DNA of 64,000 bases, taken from positions 93,851 through 157,850 of the forward strand of contig UQQQ01000001.1 in assembly GCA_900543165.1 (NCBI GenBank), in the 5' to 3' direction. This document shows positions 34,023 through 44,357 of this stretch, one piece after another. The position numbers were made by a program, and so were the translations under genes. Every line of letters starts with the position of its first letter. The stretch's first letter is position 1. Under the pieces are notes generated by a model. The model was not told the origin of the DNA. It did not search any database and saw only the letters and a list, made by a program, of their open reading frames with translations. This DNA comes from an uncultured Dialister sp. Its GTDB lineage: Bacteria > Bacillota > Negativicutes > Veillonellales > Dialisteraceae.

Positions 34023-36515
34023 ATGTTTGATAAGTTTTTTGACAGACTCTTCAATGGATCTAATGAGAAGGAAATCAAAAAGATCCGCAAAATTGTAGAG
34101 CAACAGATCAACCCTTTAGAGGATGGTCTGAAGAAGCTGAGCGATTCTTCTCTGGCGAACAAAACCAATGAATTCAAAGCACGTCTTGCCAAGGGTGAGA
34201 CACTGGATGATATCCTGCCGGAGGCTTTTGCGGTCATTCGTGAAGCCTCTCGCCGCGTGCTGGGGATGCGTCACTTCGATACCCAGCTGATCGGCGGTAT
34301 TATTTTGCATCGTGGAAACATCGCTGAGATGTGTACCGGTGAAGGTAAGACGCTGGTCGCTACGGCACCGGTCTATCTGAATGCGCTGGAAGGAAAGGGC
34401 GTCCACGTTATTACCGTCAATGATTATCTGGCGAAACGAGACAGCGAATGGATGGGACAGGTATACAAATTCCTTGGCCTCTCCGTCGGTCTCATCATTC
34501 ACGACTTGGATTTCAACCAGAGAAAAATCGCGTACAATTCGGATATCACCTACGGAACAAATAATGAATTCGGTTTTGATTACCTGCGTGATAACATGGT
34601 CACTTCCCTCGATCAGATGGTACAGCGTCCGCTGCACTACTGCCTGATCGATGAAGTGGACTCCATCCTTATCGATGAAGCCCGTACGCCGCTGATCATT
34701 TCGGGCCCGGGGCAGAAATCGACTGATGCATACTACACCGTCGCCAAACTCGTCCCGCAGCTGAAAAAAGAGGAAGACTACACCATCGATGAGAAGCAGA
34801 AGACGGTAGCACCGACTGAAGCCGGTGTGGCAAAGATGGAAAAGCTGCTGCATGTAGAAAACCTCTATGATGCGGAAAATCTGGAGCTGAACCATCTCTT
34901 CACCCAGGCGCTGCGTGCACAGACCATGATGACTCGCGATAAGGACTACGTGGTCAAAGACGGGGAAGTCGTCATCGTAGATGAATTCACCGGCCGTCTC
35001 ATGTATGGCCGCCGCTACTCCGATGGCCTGCATCAGGCAATCGAAGCCAAGGAAGGACTTGAAGTACAGCGTGAAAGCCAGACGCTTGCGACAATCACTT
35101 TCCAGAACTACTTCCGCATGTATGACAAGCTGGCAGGTATGACCGGTACAGCGAAGACGGAAGAGCAGGAATTTATTAAAATTTATGGGCTGCCAGTCCT
35201 TCAGGTACCGACGAACAAACCGATCCAGCGTAAGGATCTGCCGGATGTCATTTTCAAGAACAAACGCGGCAAGTATAAAGCAGTCGTCAGAGAAGTAGAG
35301 CGCCGTCATGCGACAGGGCAGCCTATGCTGATCGGCACGACATCCATCGAGCAGTCAGAAGAACTTTCGCATATGCTGGATCAGGCGAATATTCCGCACT
35401 CTGTCCTGAATGCGAAGTACCATGAACGAGAAGCGGCCATTGTCGCGCTGGCCGGTCAGAAGGGCGCGGTCACGATCGCGACGAACATGGCGGGCCGAGG
35501 CACCGATATTTCTCTGGGCGAAGGCGTCGCAGAACTTGGCGGTCTTGCCATCATCGGTACGGAACGACATGAAAGCCGCCGTATCGATAACCAGCTCCGT
35601 GGACGTGCCGGCCGTCAGGGGGATCCGGGCTCCAGCCAGTTCTTCCTGTCTTTGGAAGATGACCTGCTCCGTATCTTTGGCGGGGATAGCATCAAGAGCT
35701 TTATGGAAAAGATGGGCCTTGAAGAAGATGAACCGATCAACAGCCGCATGGTTTCAAATGCCATTCAGAAAGCACAGAAACGTGTCGAAGCACGTAACTT
35801 TGATATTCGTAAGTATGTCCTGGAATATGATGATGTCATGAACCAGCAGCGTAAGGTCGTCTATGACCAGCGCAGAAAGATCCTTGAAGGCGAAGACATG
35901 AAAGACCAGATCCTTTCTATGGTGGATCACATCATTGAGAAGGGGATGGAAACCTATGCGGACCCGAAACTATATCCGGAAGAATGGGATTTCGCCGGCT
36001 TGCTGAAGTATGCTGAAAAATATTTCCTCGCTCCGGGTGATCTGAAGCTCGAAGAAATCGAAGACATGAGCCGTGAAGAAGTCGAAGACAAGCTGAAAAC
36101 GATAGCTCATGAGACATACAATGCAAGAGAAGAATCCATCGGTTCTCCAATGATGCGCGAACTCGAAAAAGCGGTCATGCTGAAAGTTGTCGATTCTAAG
36201 TGGATGGAACACTTAGATGACATGGATATGCTTAAGGAAGGTATCAGTCTGCGTTCCTATGGCCAGAGAAATCCGATCGTAGAATACAAGGTCGAAGCAT
36301 TCGATATTTTCGAAGAAATGCAGCAGGCCATGATGGAAACCATCATCCTTTACCTCTACCACATCCAGATCCGTTTCACGACAGATCCGGAAGAAGGGGC
36401 ACACCTTGAAAAACCGGAAGCTCCGGCAACCGAAGATCATTTGAAAGATGCCGAAGAGCACTATGTCGATGACAACGGGGATGCGGAGACCGAAGCGGCC
36501 GAAGAGAAAAAGTAA
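34023..36515 (+). CDS. secA: preprotein translocase ATPase SecA
   Basis: An 830-residue SecA motor. Walker A is MCTGEGKTL, the DEAD-like site is [16 protein letters not shown], and the C-terminal helicase part has [17 protein letters not shown] and [18 protein letters not shown]. The frame extends to 33927, but AAAGGAG lies just before ATG 34023, which encodes the standard SecA start [10 protein letters not shown]. The C-terminus ends in an acidic tail ([15 protein letters not shown]) and lacks the usual cysteine-rich zinc-binding motif that contacts SecB and lipids. Confidence 0.97.
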   Translation: MFDKFFDRLFNGSNEKEIKKIRKIVEQQINPLEDGLKKLSDSSLANKTNEFKARLAKGETLDDILPEAFAVIREASRRVLGMRHFDTQLIGGIILHRGNIAEMCTGEGKTLVATAPVYLNALEGKGVHVITVNDYLAKRDSEWMGQVYKFLGLSVGLIIHDLDFNQRKIAYNSDITYGTNNEFGFDYLRDNMVTSLDQMVQRPLHYCLIDEVDSILIDEARTPLIISGPGQKSTDAYYTVAKLVPQLKKEEDYTIDEKQKTVAPTEAGVAKMEKLLHVENLYDAENLELNHLFTQALRAQTMMTRDKDYVVKDGEVVIVDEFTGRLMYGRRYSDGLHQAIEAKEGLEVQRESQTLATITFQNYFRMYDKLAGMTGTAKTEEQEFIKIYGLPVLQVPTNKPIQRKDLPDVIFKNKRGKYKAVVREVERRHATGQPMLIGTTSIEQSEELSHMLDQANIPHSVLNAKYHEREAAIVALAGQKGAVTIATNMAGRGTDISLGEGVAELGGLAIIGTERHESRRIDNQLRGRAGRQGDPGSSQFFLSLEDDLLRIFGGDSIKSFMEKMGLEEDEPINSRMVSNAIQKAQKRVEARNFDIRKYVLEYDDVMNQQRKVVYDQRRKILEGEDMKDQILSMVDHIIEKGMETYADPKLYPEEWDFAGLLKYAEKYFLAPGDLKLEEIEDMSREEVEDKLKTIAHETYNAREESIGSPMMRELEKAVMLKVVDSKWMEHLDDMDMLKEGISLRSYGQRNPIVEYKVEAFDIFEEMQQAMMETIILYLYHIQIRFTTDPEEGAHLEKPEAPATEDHLKDAEEHYVDDNGDAETEAAEEKK

Positions 36516-36574
36516 GCTAGAAAGCATTTTTCTATGATCGAGGATGGGCTCCTGATCAGGAGCCGCTATATTTA

Positions 36575-36655
36575 GGGAAACGCTGATTCAATTGCAGAGT
36601 CAGCTTCCACAAGAATTTTTATACATAGCTTTGTCATAGCCTTCCTTAAATAGTT
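36575..36655 (+). mobile_element. half copy of the palindromic MITE-like element
   Basis: GGGAAACGCTGATTCAATTGCAGAGTC, preceded by TA, matches the left half of the copy at 8972, including GCAGAGTC and the internal words GTCATAGCCTTCCTTAAATAG. The right half is missing. Confidence 0.7.
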
Positions 36656-36668
36656 AGTTTGTATAATC

Positions 36669-36727
36669 CAGCAAATGTTATTCATCAGTCTGCCACTTGG
36701 CAGCCTGATGATTTGCTGTTTTATTTT
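36669..36727 (+). terminator. terminator after secA
   Basis: A long interrupted stem (CAGCAAAT...CATCAG.CTGCCA and TGGCAG.CTGATG...ATTTGCTG) followed by TTTTATTTTA. A second, perfect palindrome (GGCTCCTGATCAGGAGCC) lies nearer the secA stop, at 36548-36565, but lacks a T-tract. Confidence 0.75.
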
Positions 36728-36774
36728 ATAGTATTAAAAAATAATCACAAAACAGAAAGCGAGATGACTATCAG

Positions 36775-37888
36775 ATGTTGGAAGATTTGAAAAAAACCTT
36801 AACAGACCTGCTGAATCATGAAAAAGAAATAAGGGATTCACTTTGACTTACCTCAGCTGAAAGAAAGAATCGCAAGTTACGATATTCAGATGAGTGATCC
36901 GACATTTTGGGATGATGCTGATAAAGCCCGCGAGATTTCGCAGGCAGCGACAGAAGCCAAGGATGCCTATGATACGTATACCCGCCTCTTTGACAGAGCG
37001 GAAAGCCTGAAGGATCTTCTGGATCTTGCCATCGAGGAAGATGATCAGGGGATGGAGCCGGAAATCAAGGCAGAGCTGGATGAGTTGAAAGAGATCCTTG
37101 ATAAAAAGGAGATCGAGCTTCTTTTGAGCGAACCCTACGATGCGAATAATGCTATCATTACCTTCCATGCCGGGGCAGGCGGTACCGAAGCACAGGACTG
37201 GACCGAGATGCTGATCCGTATGTATATCAAATGGGCTGAAGCGGAAGGCTTTGCTATCGAGGAGCTGAATATGCTTCCGGGCGATGAAGCCGGTATCAAG
37301 AGTGCGGAATACATGGTCAAAGGCAAGTATGCCTACGGATTCCTGAAATCCGAAAAAGGGGTCCACCGTCTTGTCCGTATTTCTCCGTTTGATGCAGCGA
37401 AACGTCGTCATACGTCTTTCTCTGCCGTGGATGTCATGCCGGAAATCAGTGATGATGTCGAAGTCGATCTGAACATGGCAGATGTCCGTGTGGATTATTA
37501 TCGTTCCAGCGGTGCCGGCGGACAGCATATCAATAAGACGAGCTCGGCTGTCCGAATGACTCATATTCCTACGGGGATCGTCGCTGCCTGCCAGAATGAA
37601 CGCTCCCAGTTCCAAAATAAGGAACAGTGTCTTCGTCTTCTCCGTGCCAAGCTGTATGAACTCGAGCTGAAGAAACGCGAACAGATGACAAAAGACATCG
37701 AAGGCGAGCAGCAGGCGATCGAATGGGGCAGCCAGATCCGTTCCTATGTGTTCCAGCCGTATACCCTTGTCAAGGATAACCGGACGGGCATTGAAACGGG
37801 CAATATTCAGGGCGTTATGGATGGGGATCTGAATCCTTTCATTGAAGGCTTCCTGAAACAGAACAAATTCAACACCAAAGCAAAGTAA
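36775..37888 (+). CDS. prfB: peptide chain release factor 2, with programmed +1 frameshift
   Basis: The first frame begins at ATG 36775 (MLEDLKKTLTDLL...) and stops at codon 24, TGA (36844-36846). The slippery site CTT-TGA-C is preceded five bases upstream by the Shine-Dalgarno-like AAGGG (36831-36835), the standard autoregulatory device of RF2. After slipping, the second frame (from 36845, DLPQLKERIASYD) gives a protein of 370 residues with the RF2 anticodon tripeptide SPF in RISPFDAA and the catalytic GGQ in RSSGAGGQHINKTSSA. It recognises UGA and UAA stops. The ribosome site before the start is weak. Confidence 0.95.
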
Positions 37889-37892
37889 AAGG

Positions 37893-39935
37893 ATGGATAG
37901 AATGAAAGGTTTACAACAGACCGTTTTCAAGCTGCTGGCCGTTCTGGTTCTGATCGGAGCCATGGCGGGAGCCTGGATTTCCTGGCAGCGTTACCATGTA
38001 GAAGCGGCTGCCCAGACCGTTGAAATGGTCTACGATTATGACAATATCCTGGATAGTGCAGCTGTCGAGCGAACCACCACAGATGCGCTTTTTGAGCTGT
38101 ATCGTAAAAACGGTGTGACTTCGCTTGCGGTCTATGATGAAACCCCGGAAAAGCTCGTGAATCACAATTTCATTCGTGTATATCGTGGTTATGAATTTCA
38201 GGTGCGGCATCCGGAGATCTCGGGCATCCTGCCGGATAAGATTTATATCCAGCCGGTGGACACAGCGGATGGAGGCGCCTATTTTAAGGAAATGGCTGAC
38301 CATCTCTCGCTTCTTTACGGCAAGGATGAGGTCAAGGCGATTTCAGAAAATGGGGTAGAAGCTCTTGAAGTCTCTGGCGTCTATAATAAATTCATGACGA
38401 TGCCGCTTGGCATTTTCACAAATACGGTCAAACGCGCCGGATCGCATGGCTTTTATGTCGTCCTTCGTCCGGCTAATGTGGCGCATGTGCCCAAGGCCTT
38501 CATCGATGATTTTTTCCACGCGGTCGATGCTTCGGATAAAGTTAGTGGTGTCATTTTTCAGGGAAAAGAAGTTTTCGGCTACAAGGAATATCAGAAAGAA
38601 GTCTCTCAGGGGCTCAATCAGCGTCGTATCCCGATCGTCATGATCGAAGCGCAGAGTCAGCTCGGCTTTGAACCGCAGGCAGGGCTGCTGGATATGGCGC
38701 GTCATTCGGATTACCATCTGGTGCGTCTCTATGCGATGTCCAAGGATGAGCTGATCAAGCTGAATCAGAAAGAAGCAGCGGCTCGATTCTACATTTCAGA
38801 TATTGAAAGAAATATCCGTATGAATCTTTTCCCATCCTATAAGTTTGCACTGGATGGGAAAACACTCTCTGAGACGAATGCAGCATACATCGCCGGCGTC
38901 AGGGACCGTCTAGAAAATCATGGCTTCTCTGTTGGTAAAGCTTCTGTGATGGATGCCTATTTCCCGGAGAAACCGCTTCGCGCTGTCGCTATGGCAGGCG
39001 CGGTATCTCTTATTGTACTGACCTTGCTTTTGCTCATTCCTCAGCTTTCTCGGTACGGAATGGCAATAGAAGCGGCAGGGTTCATCGGGGCAGAAGCGCT
39101 TTACTGGCTCCTTCATGTGAATATCCTTCTGCAGCTTCTGGCACTTGGTGCGGCGGTCTGTACGCCTGTTGTTGTGGTGTCGCTCTTCCTTCAGTATTGC
39201 TTAAAAAAGAAAGATACGGCTTTCTCGGAGGTCGGCTGGGGACGTCTTTTGGGCGAATCAGTCATGATCCTTTGGGGTTGCGGGATCCTTTCCCTGATCG
39301 GAGCCTGCTTTGTCAGTGGTCTTCTGAGTGATATCCGTTTCTTTTTGGAAATGGAATATTTCCGTGGCGTCAAAGCGACTTTTGTGTTGCCGCTGGTTCT
39401 GATTTCCGTTGTCTACATCCAGAAATTCCCATTCTTTGGAAAAACTGTGACATCTGATAAGGATTTTGTTTCCTTTGTCAAGAAATTCTGCTCGGTCCAG
39501 ATTCGTCTGGGACTTCTTGCCGGGCTTGGCATTCTGGCCATTGTCGGTTTTGTCTTTATTGGACGCAGTGGTAACAATGGGGCTCCTGTCCCGCAGTTTG
39601 AGATCGCGCTTCGCCGTTTCCTCGAAGATGTGATGTATGCACGCCCCAGAGAGAAGGAATTCCTCTTCGGACATCCTGCTGTGCTTGTCTCTCTTGCTGC
39701 GTTCTATCGGAAATGGCCGCAGCTCCTGCACTATTTCCTGATCGTCGCTGTGACGATCGGGCAGGGATCTATGGTGGAAACTTTCGCACACATGAGGAGT
39801 CCGTTTATTCTTAGCTTTGTTCGTGGACTGGATGGTCTGGCCGCCGGTACGCTCTCTATGGTGGGCGCACTTCTTGTCGTCATGATCCTTGTCCGTCTGA
39901 CGAAGTTCTTTGGAGAACGATATGGCAAAGTATAA
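37893..39935 (+). CDS. DUF5693-like membrane protein
   Basis: A 680-residue envelope protein. It has one N-terminal span (VFKLLAVLVLIGAMAGAWISW), then a large extracytoplasmic domain to about residue 360 (TTTDALFELYRKNGVTSLAVYDE and so on), then seven or eight hydrophobic segments. The arrangement and the direct link to csaB fit the DUF5693 family, of unknown function. It follows prfB by four bases and its 3' end overlaps csaB by 14 bases, suggesting it acts with CsaB in cell-surface polymer assembly. This role is inferred. Confidence 0.7.
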   Translation: MDRMKGLQQTVFKLLAVLVLIGAMAGAWISWQRYHVEAAAQTVEMVYDYDNILDSAAVERTTTDALFELYRKNGVTSLAVYDETPEKLVNHNFIRVYRGYEFQVRHPEISGILPDKIYIQPVDTADGGAYFKEMADHLSLLYGKDEVKAISENGVEALEVSGVYNKFMTMPLGIFTNTVKRAGSHGFYVVLRPANVAHVPKAFIDDFFHAVDASDKVSGVIFQGKEVFGYKEYQKEVSQGLNQRRIPIVMIEAQSQLGFEPQAGLLDMARHSDYHLVRLYAMSKDELIKLNQKEAAARFYISDIERNIRMNLFPSYKFALDGKTLSETNAAYIAGVRDRLENHGFSVGKASVMDAYFPEKPLRAVAMAGAVSLIVLTLLLLIPQLSRYGMAIEAAGFIGAEALYWLLHVNILLQLLALGAAVCTPVVVVSLFLQYCLKKKDTAFSEVGWGRLLGESVMILWGCGILSLIGACFVSGLLSDIRFFLEMEYFRGVKATFVLPLVLISVVYIQKFPFFGKTVTSDKDFVSFVKKFCSVQIRLGLLAGLGILAIVGFVFIGRSGNNGAPVPQFEIALRRFLEDVMYARPREKEFLFGHPAVLVSLAAFYRKWPQLLHYFLIVAVTIGQGSMVETFAHMRSPFILSFVRGLDGLAAGTLSMVGALLVVMILVRLTKFFGERYGKV

Positions 39936-41022
39936 TATTGTGATCTCCGGTTATTATGGATTTCATAATGCTGGGGATGAAGCGATGCTGCTTGCCATAC
40001 TGCAGGCGCTTCGGAAGACCTTCGACGCGCCCTCGATCACCGTGATTTCAGGAAATCCTTCGGATACGGCAAAAACATTCGGAGTGAAGGCCGTGCCCCG
40101 CTTCGGCATCCTGCCGATCCTATCGTCTCTTTTTCGGACGGATCTGCTGATCAGTGGTGGCGGGAGCCTGCTGCAGGATGTGACCAGCTGGAAAAGCATG
40201 ATTTATTATCTCACCATCATTATTTTTGGCGTGCTTTTCCGGAAACAGGTTTTCCTTTATTCGCAGGGGATCGGTCCTGTGCGTTATCGCATCATCCGTA
40301 TTATACTGAAGCATGTATTAAACCATGTGGATGCCATCACGGTGCGTGACAGTGAGTCGAAGGGATTTCTTCAGAGACTCGGGGTACATCGCACCATCTA
40401 TACGACGGCGGATGCCGTACTTTCTCTGGATCCTGTTTCTTTGGAGAAAGGGAAGGAAATCCTCACAAGGAATCATGTGGATCCCGCAAAGAAACGGGTC
40501 GGTATCGCTATCCGCAGCTGGGCGGATACTTCTCGCTGGATGAAGCCGCTTCGTGCTTATATCGAGCGGCTCACCCGAGAGAAGGACTGCTCGGTCGTCC
40601 TGATTCCGATGCAGTTTCCGGAAGACAAGCGTGCAGCGGAATCAGAGATCGAAGAGAGCGACAGGGTCCATGTGCTAAAGGAAGCCTACAGCATCGAAGA
40701 GCTCATTTCACTCATGGGAAATATGGATGTCGTCGTGGGTATGCGGCTGCATGCCATGATCTTCTCTGCTTTGATGCATGTCCCTTTTCTGGGGATCTCT
40801 TATGATCCGAAAATCGATAATTTCTTAGCACTGATTCATAGAAAAGCATCCTGCTCGATTCATCATATGGATGCAGAAACATTGTACAAGGATACTTGCC
40901 GTTTCCTGGATGCGCCGGCTTCGCCAGAAGAATGGAAGCAGGTCGACGAGCTGAGAAAACAGGCTTGTGAGAATGTAAAAATATTGAAATCTTTAGTGAA
41001 TCACAAGGAGGAAAACAAATGA
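39922..41022 (+). CDS. csaB: polysaccharide pyruvyl transferase CsaB
   Basis: A 366-residue protein with the CsaB start SGYYGFHNAGDEAMLLAIL and SGGGSLLQDVTS, and the conserved VVGMRLHAMIFSALMHVPF near the C-terminus. CsaB adds pyruvate ketals to cell-wall polymer, creating the ligand for SLH-domain proteins; in Negativicutes SLH proteins tie the outer membrane to the wall. TTG 39910 would extend the frame, but GGAG lies six bases before ATG 39922. It overlaps the upstream DUF5693-like gene and, by four bases, tktN. Confidence 0.9.
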   Translation: MAKYNIVISGYYGFHNAGDEAMLLAILQALRKTFDAPSITVISGNPSDTAKTFGVKAVPRFGILPILSSLFRTDLLISGGGSLLQDVTSWKSMIYYLTIIIFGVLFRKQVFLYSQGIGPVRYRIIRIILKHVLNHVDAITVRDSESKGFLQRLGVHRTIYTTADAVLSLDPVSLEKGKEILTRNHVDPAKKRVGIAIRSWADTSRWMKPLRAYIERLTREKDCSVVLIPMQFPEDKRAAESEIEESDRVHVLKEAYSIEELISLMGNMDVVVGMRLHAMIFSALMHVPFLGISYDPKIDNFLALIHRKASCSIHHMDAETLYKDTCRFLDAPASPEEWKQVDELRKQACENVKILKSLVNHKEENK

Positions 41023-41852
41023 GTCAGCTGACAGCAGAAGAGCTTACTGCTCTCAAAAGCAAGGCAAAAGATGTACGCATCGACATTTTGAAAATGATCA
41101 CCAAAGCCAACTCCGGCCATACGGGTGGTTCTCTTTCCGCCGCGGACATCCTGACCTTACTGTTTTTCCATGAAATGAAGGTAGATCCCAAAGATCCGAA
41201 GAAGGCTGACCGTGACCGTCTGGTCCTCTCCAAAGGCCATGCAGCACCGGCCCTCTATGCCGTACTGGCAGAAAAAGGATATTTCCCCAAAGAAGAGCTG
41301 GATACACTTCGTCAGGCAGGTCATATGCTGCAGGGGCATCCGGACATGAAACATACACCGGGTGTCGACATGACGACAGGCTCTCTGGGGCAGGGCATCA
41401 GTGCTGCCTGCGGGATGGCGCTTGCTTCCAAGATGGACAAGGCTGACTGGAGAGTGTATGTGATCCTGGGGGATGGCGAACTCGAAGAAGGACAGGTCTG
41501 GGAGGCAGCCATGTATGCGGCGCATTACAAGCTCGACCACCTGACGGCTTTCGTAGATAACAACGGGTTGCAGATCGATGGACCGATCACCGAGGTTATG
41601 TCCTCACTTCCTATCGGAGAGAAATTCCAGGCTTTTGGCTGGCATGTCATTGAAACTGATGGGCATGATATGGAAAAACTCCATGAAGCCATTGAAGAGG
41701 CAAAGACCATTTCCGGCAAACCGACCATGATCGTCATGAAGACGGTCAAGGGCAAAGGCGTACCGGAAATCGAAAACCAGGTCGGCTGGCATGGCAAGGC
41801 ACCAAGCAAAGAAGAATGTGAAAGATTTATTAAAGCTGTGGAGGCAGAATGA
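41019..41852 (+). CDS. tktN: transketolase, N-terminal subunit
   Basis: A 277-residue thiamine-diphosphate-binding half of a split transketolase. Motifs are ANSGHTGGSLSAADIL, LSKGHAAPALYAVLA and the ThDP/Mg site GDGELEEGQVWEAA with NNGLQIDG. It carries out two-carbon ketol transfer in the pentose phosphate pathway with the C-terminal subunit encoded next. It begins in an ATGA overlap with csaB and ends in a four-base overlap with tktC. Confidence 0.95.
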   Translation: MSQLTAEELTALKSKAKDVRIDILKMITKANSGHTGGSLSAADILTLLFFHEMKVDPKDPKKADRDRLVLSKGHAAPALYAVLAEKGYFPKEELDTLRQAGHMLQGHPDMKHTPGVDMTTGSLGQGISAACGMALASKMDKADWRVYVILGDGELEEGQVWEAAMYAAHYKLDHLTAFVDNNGLQIDGPITEVMSSLPIGEKFQAFGWHVIETDGHDMEKLHEAIEEAKTISGKPTMIVMKTVKGKGVPEIENQVGWHGKAPSKEECERFIKAVEAE

Positions 41853-42784
41853 TGGGTAAGGCAACTCGTGACGCATACGGTGAAGCACTGAAAGAACTCG
41901 GTGCTGTAAATCCTGATATCGTAGTTTTGGATGCTGACCTCTCTGCATCCACCAAAACGCAGGTTTTTGCCAAAGTATATCCGGATCGTTTCTTCGATAC
42001 CGGCATTGCTGAAGGGAATATGATGGGCGTGGCAGCGGGTCTTGCTGCAGCTGGCAAGATTCCATTCGCTTCCACATTTGCTGTTTTCGGTGCGGGCAGA
42101 GCGTATGAACAGATCAGAAACTCCATCTGCTACCCGAAACTGAATGTCAAAGTAGCTGTCACTCATTCCGGCCTGACGGTTGGTGAAGATGGCGCGACCC
42201 ACCAGATGCTCGAAGACATCACGCTGATGCGTGCGCTGCCGAATATGACGGTCGTCGTTCCCGCCGATGCTGCTGAGACAAAAGCGGTGATCAAGTGGGC
42301 CGCTGACTACTATGGTCCGGTGTATATCCGTATGGGTCGCGCGAAATGCGATGATATCTGCCCAGAGGATTATACCTTCACCCCGGGCGTTTCTTATGAA
42401 GCGGTTTCCGGCAATGATGTGACCATCATCGCCTGCGGCATCATGGTTGCTAAAGCGGTGAAAGCGGCAGAACTTTTGAAAGAAAAGGGAATTTCTGCGC
42501 GTGTGATCAACATGAGCTCCATCAAACCGGTCGATGAGAAAGCCATCCTGAAAGCAGCAGAAGAGACAGGAGCGATCCTGACCTGTGAAGAACATACGGT
42601 CAAAGGCGGGCTCGGCGGCGCTGTGGCAGAAGTGCTCTGTCTTCATAAACCGGTGCCGATGGCTATGATCGGAACGGAAGACACCTTCGGTGAATCCGGC
42701 ACGGCTGATGATCTGCTCGAAAAATATGGTCTTACTGCGGAACATATTGCGGAAGATGCAGAAACATTGATCGCCAGGAAGTGA
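41849..42784 (+). CDS. tktC: transketolase, C-terminal subunit
   Basis: A 311-residue protein supplying the pyrimidine-binding and C-terminal domains of transketolase. It shows the catalytic glutamate region FDTGIAEGNMMGVAAGLA, THSGLTVGEDGATHQ, and EEHTVKGGLGGAVAE near the end. Two consecutive ATG codons are possible; the first overlaps the tktN stop. Confidence 0.95.
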   Translation: MMGKATRDAYGEALKELGAVNPDIVVLDADLSASTKTQVFAKVYPDRFFDTGIAEGNMMGVAAGLAAAGKIPFASTFAVFGAGRAYEQIRNSICYPKLNVKVAVTHSGLTVGEDGATHQMLEDITLMRALPNMTVVVPADAAETKAVIKWAADYYGPVYIRMGRAKCDDICPEDYTFTPGVSYEAVSGNDVTIIACGIMVAKAVKAAELLKEKGISARVINMSSIKPVDEKAILKAAEETGAILTCEEHTVKGGLGGAVAEVLCLHKPVPMAMIGTEDTFGESGTADDLLEKYGLTAEHIAEDAETLIARK

Positions 42785-42791
42785 GGATTTA

Positions 42792-43478
42792 ATGATTACG
42801 TTTGATCAGGTGTCCCTGCAGTACGATGCAAAACACACCGCGCTCAGTAACATTAATATTCATATCGACAAAGGAGAGTTCGTTTTTATCGTGGGGCCTT
42901 CCGGCGCCGGTAAATCGACATTTGTTAAAATTTTGACCCATGAGCTGGTGCCGGAAGAGGGCACCGTCATTGTCAATGGTCTTACCATCAATAAGCTGAA
43001 ATCCAGCAAGATTCCATACTATCGGCGCACGCTCGGGATTGTCTTTCAGGATTTCAGACTGCTCTCCGAGAAGACCGTATACGAAAACATTGCCTTTGTT
43101 CTTCGTGTTACGGGGGCAAAAAGCCGTGAGATCAAGCCGAAGGTACAGCGTGTGCTGGATCTGGTCGGACTGCGCGGAAAGGAGAAAGAGCTCCCTTCGA
43201 AGCTCTCGGGCGGCGAACAGCAGCGCGTGGCGATTGCCCGTGCTCTGGTGAACCAGCCGATCCTTCTCATCGCGGACGAACCGACAGGTAATCTGGACCC
43301 GAATACCTCGGAAGATATCATGAAGTTGTTCAACGAGATCAATCACATGGGGACGACCATCATCATGGTCACCCATAACAAGGATCTGGTCAATGCGATG
43401 CATAAACGTGTCGTCATGATCGAAGAAGGACATATTGTGAATGATGTGAAAAAGGGAGGCTATGACCTGAATGTTTAG
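42792..43478 (+). CDS. ftsE: cell division ABC-type ATPase FtsE
   Basis: A 228-residue ATPase with Walker [10 protein letters not shown], signature [15 protein letters not shown], Walker [13 protein letters not shown] and the His loop VTHNKD. With FtsX it forms a divisome complex that activates a periplasmic or extracellular murein hydrolase rather than transporting a solute. It overlaps ftsX by eight bases. Confidence 0.96.
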   Translation: MITFDQVSLQYDAKHTALSNINIHIDKGEFVFIVGPSGAGKSTFVKILTHELVPEEGTVIVNGLTINKLKSSKIPYYRRTLGIVFQDFRLLSEKTVYENIAFVLRVTGAKSREIKPKVQRVLDLVGLRGKEKELPSKLSGGEQQRVAIARALVNQPILLIADEPTGNLDPNTSEDIMKLFNEINHMGTTIIMVTHNKDLVNAMHKRVVMIEEGHIVNDVKKGGYDLNV

Positions 43479-44355
43479 TTCATTATCCTATTTCTGGGGT
43501 GAAACATTCCGCTCCCTTTTCAGAAATCGTTTCATGGCCATCGCGTCTGTGCTGACTGTGACGTTATCCATGTTCATCTTAGGCGTCTTTCTTTCTGCCG
43601 TGCTGAATATCAACCATATGGCGTCGTACCTTGAAAATCAGGTCGAGATGACGGTTTATCTGAAGGATGGACTCACGACCGATCAGGTCATGGGCATCGG
43701 CAAGTACCTGAAAGCACAGCCTGGCATGAAAGAAATCAAATTCACGAACAAAGACCAGGCGATGAAAGAGTTCCGGGAACGTATGGGGGATCAGCAGGGG
43801 CTTCTCGATGCCATCAATGGCAATCCTCTCCCCGCATCGTACCAGATGTCTTTCCAGACGCCGGAGCAGCTGAAAACAGCGGCGGAAGTTGTCGCCAAGT
43901 ATCAGGGCGTAGAAACTGTCCAGTACGGGAAGGATATCATCGAACAGCTCTATAAAGTAGCACAGGTCATCCGTCTCTCGGGGATCGTACTCATCGTCTT
44001 CCTCGCCGGTGCCGAGCTCTTTATCATTTCCAATACCATCCGTCTTACGGTTTTTGCCAGAAGAAGAGAGATCCAGATCATGAAGTACGTCGGTGCTTCC
44101 AATGGATTCATTCGCTGGCCTTTCCTTTTTGAAGGCATGGTCATCGGTTTTCTGGGATCCGGATTCGCTTCGCTCATCCTGTGGGAAGGCTATAAAATGG
44201 TCGTCTCTGAAATGGCATCGGCTGGTCTTGTCTTTATCCCGATGATTCCGCTTTGGCCATTTATGGGATATAACACGCTCATTATTTTGGCGGCAGGCAT
44301 TGTGATCGGTGTCATGGGGAGTGCCATTTCGCTCCGTAAGTATATGAAGGTATAA
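43471..44355 (+). CDS. ftsX: cell division protein FtsX
   Basis: A 294-residue membrane protein. One N-terminal span (about 21-45) is followed by a large external loop (about 46-170) and three C-terminal spans, the FtsX topology. The NTIRLTVFARRREIQIMKYVGAS segment between spans two and three is the family's coupling-helix region. It sits between ftsE and a coiled-coil M23 peptidase gene, its expected partner. Confidence 0.95.
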   Translation: MFSSLSYFWGETFRSLFRNRFMAIASVLTVTLSMFILGVFLSAVLNINHMASYLENQVEMTVYLKDGLTTDQVMGIGKYLKAQPGMKEIKFTNKDQAMKEFRERMGDQQGLLDAINGNPLPASYQMSFQTPEQLKTAAEVVAKYQGVETVQYGKDIIEQLYKVAQVIRLSGIVLIVFLAGAELFIISNTIRLTVFARRREIQIMKYVGASNGFIRWPFLFEGMVIGFLGSGFASLILWEGYKMVVSEMASAGLVFIPMIPLWPFMGYNTLIILAAGIVIGVMGSAISLRKYMKV

Positions 44356-44357
44356 TC

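Noticed and set aside
34116..35309. A 397-codon minus-strand frame
   Set aside because: Antisense to secA; no ribosome site or recognisable domain.
41525..42745. A 406-codon minus-strand frame
   Set aside because: Antisense to the two transketolase genes.
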